Shown here: positions 18,801 to 23,678 of the stretch, in pieces
Numbering within the stretch: the first letter of the stretch is position 1
Layout: each line of letters opens with the position of its first letter
NCBI GenBank assembly: GCA_017435025.1
Contig: JAFSFU010000187.1
Span: 1 to 27,131 of the forward strand
DNA length: 27,131 nucleotides
Source of the DNA: Lachnospiraceae bacterium
GTDB taxonomy: Bacteria; Bacillota_A; Clostridia; Lachnospirales; Lachnospiraceae
Direction of reading: 5' to 3'
The notes under the pieces: generated by a model
What the model saw: the letters and a program-made list of their open reading frames with translations, nothing else
Databases searched by the model: none
What the model was told of the DNA's origin: nothing
Translations under genes and position numbers: made by a program

Positions 18801-19132
18801 CCCGCAATTTGATTGTAAAGTTCCGGATCATAAACTTTCGAAGCTTCCTTCAGAGCATTCCAGTTGGTGGGATACGCCCAAAAAAGACGTTTGGCCTGCA
18901 CTTCCGACAAGGCGGAAGGTAATGTATCAAACTGATAGATTTCATATCGGTCTGTAGATTTCCATCCTTTTCCTCCATCCAGGCAATAAAATGGAGCCGT
19001 AGACTTCTGTGGCCAGATTTCCGATCCATGTACAGGGATGGGTGCCGTAATTCCGGATATTGTCAAAACAATCGCCAATATTCCCGCTATGCTCCGCCTG
19101 CCGGCTCTGACCAATTTCTTCAACCTTTCCAT
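9824..19132 (-). CDS. Giant SpaA/Cna-B-repeat surface protein with sortase-like anchor
   Basis: The 3102-residue protein has a signal peptide (KKLVRAGRRSIAGILAIVLT onward), a unique N-terminal region, many SpaA/Cna-B-type domains, a Pro/Glu-rich wall-spanning stretch (about 2966-3034) and a C-terminal anchor: IPRTGDE at 3066-3072, a hydrophobic helix (LYVAGILLSVFCGLCMVSV) and RRKTDED. SpaA start motifs occur near 380 (KLKKVDDETGMPLKGSQFYL), 1855 (LRLEKTDKETGEPIM), 2530 (VEISKVDESGYPVSGAKMAL) and 2863 (LIIKKTDAEHSDKILSGAVF). Partner E-box motifs of the form YxLxExxAPxGY occur near 1990, 2488, 2593, 2815 and 2926, suggesting Lys-Asn/Asp isopeptide cross-links. Such proteins serve as adhesins or pilus-like stalks. 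No sortase is in the window. It starts 24 bases after the upstream wall-binding gene. Confidence 0.88.
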   Translation of the reverse strand: MERLKKLVRAGRRSIAGILAIVLTISGITAPIPVHGSEIWPQKSTAPFYCLDGGKGWKSTDRYEIYQFDTLPSALSEVQAKRLFWAYPTNWNALKEASKVYDPELYNQIAGTVSGPNVVKRVKDDAGTMFAWIADHPEMEARAIRALEQAAIKDHAAGKEAPEAIREATSEETAVSFTIPPFSAGPGALDTEFRLGSAFIQDIAKIEAQSVWDNGSDGGNVGWLDASQDKNIARSVLGDSLYEITWNGDSIKIRNNGSVTANENAIGSNMSEEEKYNKTTVRYKITMRKDSGWYTEGSWNENYLREWMDFKACVNAPGQQRLYKADIRIVPSDMVFYLVIGQGDIDGTTPAPTPEYGSAAPNTDFQVYRHEETFETNYHVKLKKVDDETGMPLKGSQFYLYERFEDADVPGDTESNGALSWERIDFSPWDGFQVFAEGITDGNGEITHTDTRNYVYSKTYCDGHGMPEWTDIPEEEGDEEEGSDDSGAEEARDKNRAAASQWLEIVSACEAASGETHFHWLRDSAMTKEVESIANSGEPGGNSISGADAKTAFRESGCEADCEETYNRFIHLRFSYTWKEIQARNGYILHDVHEEDIPVEIIMTDSSEAGAHAERSSGSSRDIRENIWYAGNDSAKRIRSDAAESVKINSLPMYYSVEAVGTGSNAAVKESEIIWNPDTGWDEDDEVKTDSDARESTGSNADTGTNSNADAVTNSNADEDSREERETLFDRVVRLFFRRGSEKKKADDGDWGDAVEGGDFAGYLLRALEDGIQHLPDAVHDRYSYESGAGREYWIVRDHRTEGEIHINKRDMDLFEGEGDIYSSYGDTEGDSSLEGAVYGLFAAEDILHPDSDIDGRGNVTNTGYVYKKHDLVSVAETDRDGNAHFLTYTEAPGRIFDYKSEMIVDREDTDWTGPVNLYQDNQEKYGNWWIGRPLILGKYYVKELRRSEGYELSVNGKSQEWTNHGVSFETPESIANANGIAVVSMPELAASMEGEEWSGNGYDQLSFSVTSAGTTNTISGTNGYELLLHGFPEDTKFYRVDSGEQEVTGPHVTGTEDVIVRDDQGNVVWKVAESDTDYVKYEPTYDTYGKIIGQTAMHRIEPQVLKAQQIPAVKDIVWTYMETDLSEEELDETVSDDSFFMLKAEVEEILNRNGYDTPRMADGTISTAEHSVYSVGVRKGDIDEYGMTTEAGEPAEKTVYGAAVQSVEVMCPEQEALTVGDILVEILTWYQENPQWSFGGIHSVRREMDRYEMILYAGVSTSGNRRFFTMKEDNGKLVADKVYAVLENPVTLRWEYQEYGTDGEYQYQIERQYYYGGGDAKRYYMDVTLTPAVMINPSGEREDILHSVMVYHEEGEEIIDYRSGDAVYGYRVPETEQVDKIEITTELEVVETDVALTEVTYDHSTGVHRISVATNGVDAFGKEFSDADQSLTLSFMAQLPEKRAELKEHDIETLGAANVQGYKSGDRIGYAQYLMLFRGAAVAASTGNRGELNDTYIVAKELVYRGQHRIKEDGDSEKIPVQVLQRPIKQKIKVIKRSESEEPVGNFRFKIYLLSNLERLYRSEDGTVFWQDRNGEEVDITAYRLHYPELVQKIYTKETERLILETEKDGYNYKKFFDAINVSNIDRWHNEGNVQNTSWKPFAFGMFTGVLNEINTSDAARENARRSDAVRQFAVAWYLEEEIEKLTSESKLLGGNLAKNGEVMHQDQIYDRALYEAILKAEDYLKPFFFYDMDSIYEIAWDSEMNGGIDGDASTLSADFLSKDRKDTYAYGTSPYLPYGTYVIVEQQPYYSEWNDFVNRHYEIDEPKEISLPVYMDHSEQIPFPEVDWSVTEPGIKSNYSGYAEQEMLNHKYRIRLRLEKTDKETGEPIMHENAVFALYRAERNEDSNGDGAVKRYEIDSVIAGTRPFLEAMGAENITPFARSVGNKYFGLVPSGTPICKEEDVILFCDSDGQRGGIMQGMETVADLEQPDILQTTGYLETPEPVDAGVYVLAELKVPPGYVRSQPMPIEVYSDKVMYYPDGGEKKVAAIIFGEESENMGFATARIFINNTATSLEVSKMKTVDAYRSMKISGRVEGTITELDKTYGLENLELAYNSMGTYMGFGWKKGTLEYLEHRKRQGERIELVYENGVFQGYGYVTRALETADDDERYVSDAVLALYDAIELRLTGDSEDYRYEGLRVMRDRNGNVTDILVEEPFAGEKCELTEKDGLWKVDAVKRGDTPVLFYDLGNMKVMEQDEQGRLYGYDRQGQKMMVTFDTESIFAVRGGKAVLELTGGNFEELIYDRNSRAFTKVPEGMVIYHLEDGYYRDAQVDGYTGLAYVETSGKNSRGETEPHIFVWPVTKVTNDDGTLISREKILTGRPGEVKPGTEHAYITGTWDSETKAFEKTMEPVYDRFGMVQYYLPNGENYKKGQEIFDRDGEYLGYRYEDLLDEYNRASYYVRDEDALYATENGSKSNILHRNGEAWIIPNILETEGKDLLRRVIPGTYIMEELKAPDGYVRALPMALSVKETEKVQRISMTDEKTKVEISKVDESGYPVSGAKMALYPARRVYVSDYEKYPKGYYLVRESNLPITWMTGEQPKYIEGIAAGDYLLEEQEAPVGYIKATMEITIQQTEELQAFFLVNECTKVDIFKYETDESGHPVSMPMKAGAELTLYPAVLDENGAIVYATEHPVDSWIARDQSKYTSAFSDAFEAMFLEHRDTFKTVSWKSVSWESELEDATRVYHAERLESHRTSNGEKVVQIWQMEDGSLVRICISCNSGKTRVDEYGRRIPVFSYQFHYRETDLKNGTRLVGYDTADGHHVLERIPVGVYVLVETGTPDGYETADDQVITVEETGLVQKFSMENHPLEKAEQTGELIIKKTDAEHSDKILSGAVFELKNMKTGQVFRKTTDENGEAVFCDIPAEGLDEDGRREVYAYRLKEIAAPDGYLLETIERYFQFDQEKTDELAYHLTVENRKKPEEPKEPENPREPEEPDEPDVPDEPTGPEEPDQPDVPEEPENPERPNYPDESENPEKAVEPKEPEEKIYGRILVKYQNDLMGEGILYLDKRGKTSLVSIPRTGDETPWELYVAGILLSVFCGLCMVSVRRKTDED
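10031..10237 (-). repeat. Coding repeat: Pro/Glu/Asp-rich wall-spanning region
   Basis: This encodes residues about 2966-3034 of the giant surface protein, built from irregular PEEP, PDVP and PENP units (for example EPDEPDVPDEPTGPEEPDQP). Such stretches usually thread through peptidoglycan just before the sortase signal. The DNA is internally repetitive, so copy number may vary between strains. Confidence 0.8.
16973..17044 (-). repeat. Three tandem 24-base coding repeats in the giant surface protein
   Basis: Three 8-residue units, TGSNADTG, TNSNADAV and TNSNADED, lie at residues 697-720. The DNA period is exactly 24 bases: GCATTGGAATTTGT at 16983, GCATTGGAATTCGT at 17007 and a diverged copy at 17031. 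They form a flexible linker between domains and look prone to slippage. Confidence 0.8.
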
Positions 19133-19156
19133 ACCATTCCTTTCCTAATAACAAAT

Positions 19157-21073
19157 CTATGATTTCTTCATTCTTCCGTCCAATCCGAAGAAATACGTCA
19201 CACCATCGATCACATGCTGACCGGTATACATATATCCTTGACTTCCATCGGATATTGGATGCAGATAATACCAGCAGCCATCCGATGGATCCTGATACCA
19301 TCCGGTTATCATGTTCCCATGTTCATCAAAGCGGAACCAGGACACCTTTTCCTGTGTATCTGTGGCATACGGATTGAAAATATAACCCCACTGGTTTGTC
19401 AATATTTTATTTTCATATTCATATTTCCACTTTCCGTCAGGTCCACAGATCCAGGTTCCTCCGGATATTCCTTCCTGTAAAATTTCTGTATTGTTATTTA
19501 CTTTGGATTGGGATGATTTTCCGGACGAACCACCGGATCCGCCGGAAGATCCACCGGAACTTCCATAATACGTCTGATCATCCGTCATAAACTCTACCGA
19601 AATACTGCAGGATGCCGTCTCTTTATTTCCCAAAACATCTTCTGCCACCACGGTAAGATCCGTCGTCCGAATACCGCTTCCCATTCTTTTTACAGACGGA
19701 TTTTTTCCATAAGCTTCATCATCCACCGCCATAATATCCTTGATCCACTGAGCGGAATCCACTGCACGAACAATCGCCTGCTTATAATCGGATGAATCCG
19801 TACCACCGTACTGGTAATTTCCTGCATTCACCTGAATCACATTTGCGTCACCCAGCTCCCATGTCACTGCTCTTTTTTCAAAATTTTCCGGTGCAAATAT
19901 CGCCGTTACAATCTGCGGAGCGCTGATTTCCATTTTCTCCCTTGGCGCCCTTCGATTGCCGGACAAAACTCTGGTTACCGTAAATTTCAAGTGTTCCTGA
20001 TTCAACTGAATATTCTCAATTGGCATCTGTGTCCGGTCTTTTATCTGAAATGTAACCGGAATCCTGCAATTCGCTGTGACCGGTTTCCCTTCAAAACTGG
20101 CTGTCGCTCTTGTTTTTGCAGTGAGGACAGCAAGACCACCTTGTGTGCCGTTTCCATAGACGGTATCTGCAATCGGATAGCGATATCCATTTTCCCTCTG
20201 CTCCTTCTCGACATGTTCAACAATGTCTTTAAAAAAGTCCGCTTGAAGATTCAATTCGATGGACGCACTCTGATTCGTGTAGCCTTCGTTGTCCTCGTCT
20301 GCATTCTTTTTTAGATTTAGAAGATTGCTGTCATCCACGCTCCATGCCACTCGGCTATCTGCAACATCATTATTCTTATCTACGATCGCATGGAAAGTTA
20401 CATCCTGCACTTCAGTTCCTTGCTCTAACGCTCCGTTCACATATCTTGCTAACAGTTTACCGGCACTGTTTCGCACTTCCGTCACAATTGACGGATTTCT
20501 TCTATCTCCGCTTCTTTCCTGCACAACCTTAAATACAAACTCTTCCGGTTCTACACGGATTTCTGCAGCAACCTTTTTATAAACTGCCGAGAGTTCTGTA
20601 TCATGTTCCGGCATTACAAATGTATAGGAGCCACCGGTCTGATAAGACATATCCACCCGTTTGCCAAATCTGTTCGTATATGTCGGGACTCCCTCCATCT
20701 GATATTTTTCACATTCTGTATTGTTGGGAGCTGTTACAACTGTTACCACGTCTCCGGCTGCCACTGCCCCTCGATGGGATTTATCTAGATCTTTGCTGTA
20801 CGCCGACTCTCCGCGCGCTGTCAATGCAGCCACGTCATAATAATGCTCAACATTTGCAGCTGTATCGATCTGCAGAACCGAAACCAGGTATCCTCGTGTC
20901 GGTCGTCCCACGGAATTCGGTGCGAAATGATCCGGTGCACAGACCATCTCCTGCACAGCTTCCTCTGTATCGATCAAATGCAGAACACCCTCCTCTAATT
21001 GCTTGAGAACTTGAAATGTAATAAAGAACGAATTTACAGAACTTGAGACAATTACTTCACATAGCATGGACAA
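19157..21073 (-). CDS. Cell-wall-binding-repeat surface protein, probably missing its 5' end
   Basis: The 638 codons encode beta-rich extracellular domains, including VTAPNNTECEKYQMEGVPTY and a repeated Ig-like pattern (IRVEPEEFVFKVVQERSGDR near 190; LNQEHLKFTVTRVLSGNRRA near 365). A Gly/Ser linker follows (GSSGGSSGGSGGSSGKSSQ, about 508-526), then C-terminal wall-binding repeats (WFRFDEHGNMITGWYQDPSD; GWYQ, WYYL, TGQHVIDGVTYFF). Such repeats bind wall polymers non-covalently. No signal peptide is present: translation from TTG 21073 or ATG 21067 starts mid-domain with no ribosome site, and an in-frame stop lies two codons before the TTG. The gene abuts the recombinase element, so I read it as a 3' fragment. 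It lies 24 bases before the giant surface gene. Confidence 0.7.
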   Translation of the reverse strand: MSMLCEVIVSSSVNSFFITFQVLKQLEEGVLHLIDTEEAVQEMVCAPDHFAPNSVGRPTRGYLVSVLQIDTAANVEHYYDVAALTARGESAYSKDLDKSHRGAVAAGDVVTVVTAPNNTECEKYQMEGVPTYTNRFGKRVDMSYQTGGSYTFVMPEHDTELSAVYKKVAAEIRVEPEEFVFKVVQERSGDRRNPSIVTEVRNSAGKLLARYVNGALEQGTEVQDVTFHAIVDKNNDVADSRVAWSVDDSNLLNLKKNADEDNEGYTNQSASIELNLQADFFKDIVEHVEKEQRENGYRYPIADTVYGNGTQGGLAVLTAKTRATASFEGKPVTANCRIPVTFQIKDRTQMPIENIQLNQEHLKFTVTRVLSGNRRAPREKMEISAPQIVTAIFAPENFEKRAVTWELGDANVIQVNAGNYQYGGTDSSDYKQAIVRAVDSAQWIKDIMAVDDEAYGKNPSVKRMGSGIRTTDLTVVAEDVLGNKETASCSISVEFMTDDQTYYGSSGGSSGGSGGSSGKSSQSKVNNNTEILQEGISGGTWICGPDGKWKYEYENKILTNQWGYIFNPYATDTQEKVSWFRFDEHGNMITGWYQDPSDGCWYYLHPISDGSQGYMYTGQHVIDGVTYFFGLDGRMKKS

Positions 21074-21295
21074 TAAACATTATCATTTGTTCATAGATTT
21101 CAATAATAAGTATGATAGAAATAAGTAAAACCTTGACGTTTATTTGAAAAAATTTTTTTATTTAATATATTTTGGTCAAAAAAGCAACTTAGTGATGGAC
21201 GAAACCGATAAGAATATCAACTGAACCAATTGGCGTAGAAACCCAACTACAAAACTATGTATACTTGAGACATAATTTCTTTTATATGGTCAAAA
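21002..21295. repeat. Short direct repeats at the element/surface-locus boundary
   Basis: CTTGAGA occurs at 21002-21008, 21042-21048 and 21264-21270; the last two are part of the identical ten-mer ACTTGAGACA (21041-21050 and 21263-21272). TGGTCAAAA occurs at 21173-21181 and 21287-21295. AGAACTTGA occurs at 21006-21014 and 21038-21046. These lie where the element meets the truncated gene and could be recombinase core or arm sites; this is inference from position. Confidence 0.45.
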
Positions 21296-21300
21296 TATTG

Positions 21301-21329
21301 CAAAAATAATAAGCCAGGTTTCCCTGGCC
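21301..21329 (-). terminator. Terminator of the recombinase/zinc-ribbon operon
   Basis: On the minus strand GCCAGG-GAAA-CCTGGC follows directly after the last gene's TAG stop and is followed by TTATTATTTTTG. The compact GAAA-loop hairpin with a T-rich tail should stop element transcription before it reaches the surface locus. Confidence 0.8.
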
Positions 21330-22012
21330 TATTTATTTTTCGGATCAATTTTTTTAATTTTAGTATGTATTCGTTCATTTGGGCACCTGCCGTATCCATT
21401 TACATAATGATTTACTGTAGATACCCATTCACAGTTACATCCAGGAACTCTACATTTCCAAATTGCTTTCATTGAACTTCCAGCCGTAATCTGTGAAAAC
21501 GGAAAAACATTTTTTTCGGAATATTCTTCTTCACATTCCGGATATAGTATATAAAGTGGCGCTAGTTTTCCTGCACATATGGGACAGATTTCTTCGTTTG
21601 GTTTTAAACTTGCAGGTTTTTTATCAAAATAAAAATTATGTGTTTTACAATACAGTCGGATTTTTTCATGTGAATTAGAGCACACTAATTCTAATCTTAC
21701 TTTATTAATCTCATCTATCCAGTATTCACATATATTAGGTATTTTGTCTTTGAGCAATTTAATACTTCCATTATGTATTTTTGTTCTTTTCATTCCTTCT
21801 GATATGCATTCCGGACAGTAACATTTACATGGTTGACGTGTTATTTGATCTGCACTTCTCCTATATTTTTTATTATGTATTTTACAAAATAGCATCACAT
21901 ATGTTTTTGTACCTGCACCAATTTCTTCTGGTTTCTTTTCATTTTGTTCAAAATCCCAATAATCATATATTTCCGGACAAGTGTCAATCAGTGTTCTCCT
22001 AGGTTTATTCAT
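21329..22012 (-). CDS. Zinc-ribbon repeat protein (DUF4379-like), second copy
   Basis: The 227-residue protein has three diverged treble-clef/zinc-ribbon units. The first has CPEIYDYWDFEQNEKKPEEI followed by C43-x2-H46 and C66-x2-C69; the second has C122-x2-H125 and C143-x2-C146; the third has C187, C192/C194 and C210. Two units use Cys-x2-His as the first ligand pair, unlike the all-cysteine upstream partner. The leading W-D-[FW]-x-x-N-x(3)-P-x-x-I motif before each ribbon is the hallmark of DUF4379-type repeats, which are found alone or fused to Vsr-like nucleases. No nuclease motif is visible here. It overlaps the upstream gene by 8 bases. Nucleic-acid binding is likely but not shown. Confidence 0.65.
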   Translation of the reverse strand: MNKPRRTLIDTCPEIYDYWDFEQNEKKPEEIGAGTKTYVMLFCKIHNKKYRRSADQITRQPCKCYCPECISEGMKRTKIHNGSIKLLKDKIPNICEYWIDEINKVRLELVCSNSHEKIRLYCKTHNFYFDKKPASLKPNEEICPICAGKLAPLYILYPECEEEYSEKNVFPFSQITAGSSMKAIWKCRVPGCNCEWVSTVNHYVNGYGRCPNERIHTKIKKIDPKNK

Positions 22013-22679
22013 TCTGTTTCCATCCTTTACATTTTGGACATTTTCTTTGCCCTCTGATTCGGGTATTTATTTTGGCCTTCCACTCCTTTCCACACAGGTG
22101 ACAATACCAATATACCTCTTTCCCAGATTCTCTTCCTATGTGCGCTGGATCCATCTCATTTTTTTCAAAAGACCAATCTTGTACTATTTCAGGATATAAA
22201 TGAGCGATGCTATCTTCGTACCTACAAATACTGGTTGCCGTATCTCTACAATACGGACAAGGTTCTTTGTATGAACTCCATGCCCTAACCGTCATCTGAT
22301 ATCTATGATTGCATTTTGGACATCTAAAATGGGCAACTTTCTCTGTCCCAGAGGTAATTTTATTTGGATCTATTGTATTCATGTCCCAATCCCAGTAATT
22401 AGCAGCCTCTGGTTTCTCGGCAAAAAAATTATTAGTTTCATTTACCTTCTTTTTCGTACAATACGAACATATCGAGCCTTTAGTACGTACAAATGGATAT
22501 GCCTTATATGTTGAATTACATTTTGGGCACTTCCACCAGATAGGTATATATCCATCATATCTGACTTTTGACAAATCAATACCTGCATTTGCTTCTGTAT
22601 TTATCTCATCTTTCCATTCTTCCACATCTAAAACACTTGTTCCTGGCGGATAAATTAGTATTTTTCTTTCTCTATTCAT
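22005..22679 (-). CDS. Zinc-ribbon repeat protein (DUF4379-like), first copy
   Basis: The 224-residue protein has three regular four-cysteine ribbons: C51/C54 with C71/C74, C120/C123 with C141/C144, and C193/C196 with C214/C217. Each pair is CxxC with 16-17 residues between pairs. The second and third are preceded by the repeat leader (PEAANYWDWDMNTIDPNKI and YPEIVQDWSFEKNEMDPAHI), the pattern of DUF4379 probable zinc-ribbon domains. There is no catalytic domain. ATG 22679 has GGAAGG upstream and overlaps the end of the coiled-coil gene by 8 bases, so it is translationally coupled to the recombination module. A role as a DNA-binding accessory or target-selection factor is inference. Confidence 0.72.
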   Translation of the reverse strand: MNRERKILIYPPGTSVLDVEEWKDEINTEANAGIDLSKVRYDGYIPIWWKCPKCNSTYKAYPFVRTKGSICSYCTKKKVNETNNFFAEKPEAANYWDWDMNTIDPNKITSGTEKVAHFRCPKCNHRYQMTVRAWSSYKEPCPYCRDTATSICRYEDSIAHLYPEIVQDWSFEKNEMDPAHIGRESGKEVYWYCHLCGKEWKAKINTRIRGQRKCPKCKGWKQNE

Positions 22680-23424
22680 TTGTTTCCTTCCTTTGCAAAT
22701 CCGCTAACAATGAGGTGCCCAATTTACTCAAGTCAAAATTTAAATCTTCATATTCAAACTCCTCTTCTTCTGACATTAAAGATAATGCTGATTCAATCAT
22801 GATATCGTCCGCAAGATTATATGGCTTTTGAGCATTTTCATATCCAATGATTGTTTCTTCAGATTTCGGCACGTTTTCATCAAGATCCTTTTTCACAGGG
22901 AAACTTCGGTTTTTCAACAATTCAATCGCACTAACTGCATTTATATTGCATTCTATCCACTGCCGCAAAAAAAGATTCTCTTCTTTCATTCTTTTAGCCT
23001 CTCTCAATTTGGCATCGGTTTCTTCATCCATTACCTTCGATTTCAACTTTGAAATTTCAATTTGCAAGTCACTAATCTTCTGAGTCTTCATTCTATCCTT
23101 TTGATCCAAATAGGCGATGGCTGCAAGTAATTTTGGTTTGGTATTGTTTTTACGAATAAACTCATGAGCATCAATTGTCTTATATTGTTCCTCTTCAAAA
23201 CAAGCCTTATCTTCATTTCGTTTTTTATATATGCTATTAAGGATTTTGATTCTATCTGAAATCTCTGGATAACGTTCGAAAACCTTGCGATTAACATCAA
23301 CCTTATGAATAACGCTTGCATACCGAACTAGATCTGAAATCTTAATCTCACAATCATATTCAATGGCATACTCCTCAAGAATTGACATCAACTGTTTTTC
23401 GTCGTATTTTTTTGCTCTTCCCAT
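22672..23424 (-). CDS. Helix-turn-helix/coiled-coil accessory protein (TnpC-like)
   Basis: The 250-residue protein has an N-terminal segment of about 60 residues (MGRAKKYDEKQLMSILEEYA, then ISDLVRYASVIHKVDVNRKV) that reads like a helix-turn-helix, then a long coiled coil at about residues 105-155 (LDQKDRMKTQKISDLQIEIS, then LREAKRMKEENLFLRQWI) and an acidic tail. This order matches small accessory proteins of Tn554-type elements (TnpC, DUF6262-like), though I cannot confirm homology. ATG 23424 has GGAGG nine bases upstream and is preferred over the in-frame ATG 23469, which lacks one. Its start lies inside the upstream 94-residue gene (37-base overlap) and its end overlaps the zinc-ribbon gene by 8 bases. 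Confidence 0.6.
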   Translation of the reverse strand: MGRAKKYDEKQLMSILEEYAIEYDCEIKISDLVRYASVIHKVDVNRKVFERYPEISDRIKILNSIYKKRNEDKACFEEEQYKTIDAHEFIRKNNTKPKLLAAIAYLDQKDRMKTQKISDLQIEISKLKSKVMDEETDAKLREAKRMKEENLFLRQWIECNINAVSAIELLKNRSFPVKKDLDENVPKSEETIIGYENAQKPYNLADDIMIESALSLMSEEEEFEYEDLNFDLSKLGTSLLADLQRKETNE

Positions 23425-23672
23425 AATAAATCTTCCTCCATATGCATCTTTGAGGTCTTCAATATCCATTGTTTTCTTTCATTGACCATTCTTTGTAATT
23501 CTTTTACTGCAAGTCCGATTTCTTCTAGACGTCCATCTCGTAGTTCCATACGAAATAAGCTTGTTACATAGTCGATTTGCTCTTGAAGCTTTTTATCCTT
23601 ATTTTTCCGATATTCGTCAGTATCCATTTTATCAGACACGAAATATCTACAATTTTCACAGTCCATATGCAT
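23388..23672 (-). CDS. Small helical protein of the recombination operon
   Basis: I do not recognise this 94-residue protein. It starts MHMDCENCRYFVSDKMDTDE with one CxxC pair and continues as charged helix (KKLQEQIDYVTSLFRMELRD; VKELQRMVNERKQW). It starts 6 bases after the third recombinase's stop, with only a weak GAGTGA ribosome site, and overlaps the following gene by 37 bases. The tight packing argues that it is real. The CxxC may be half of a zinc site completed by a partner. Confidence 0.5.
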   Translation of the reverse strand: MHMDCENCRYFVSDKMDTDEYRKNKDKKLQEQIDYVTSLFRMELRDGRLEEIGLAVKELQRMVNERKQWILKTSKMHMEEDLLWEEQKNTTKNS

Positions 23673-23678
23673 TTTCTT

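Noticed and set aside
18750..19132. Possible thioester (TED) adhesin domain at the N-terminus of the giant surface protein, because of PFYCLDGG
   Set aside because: The partner TQxA motif is not visible in the following region, so the lone cysteine is not enough.
21329..22679. Vsr-type or restriction endonuclease cargo
   Set aside because: DUF4379-like units are sometimes fused to Vsr nucleases, but both proteins are filled by zinc-ribbon units and show no nuclease motif.
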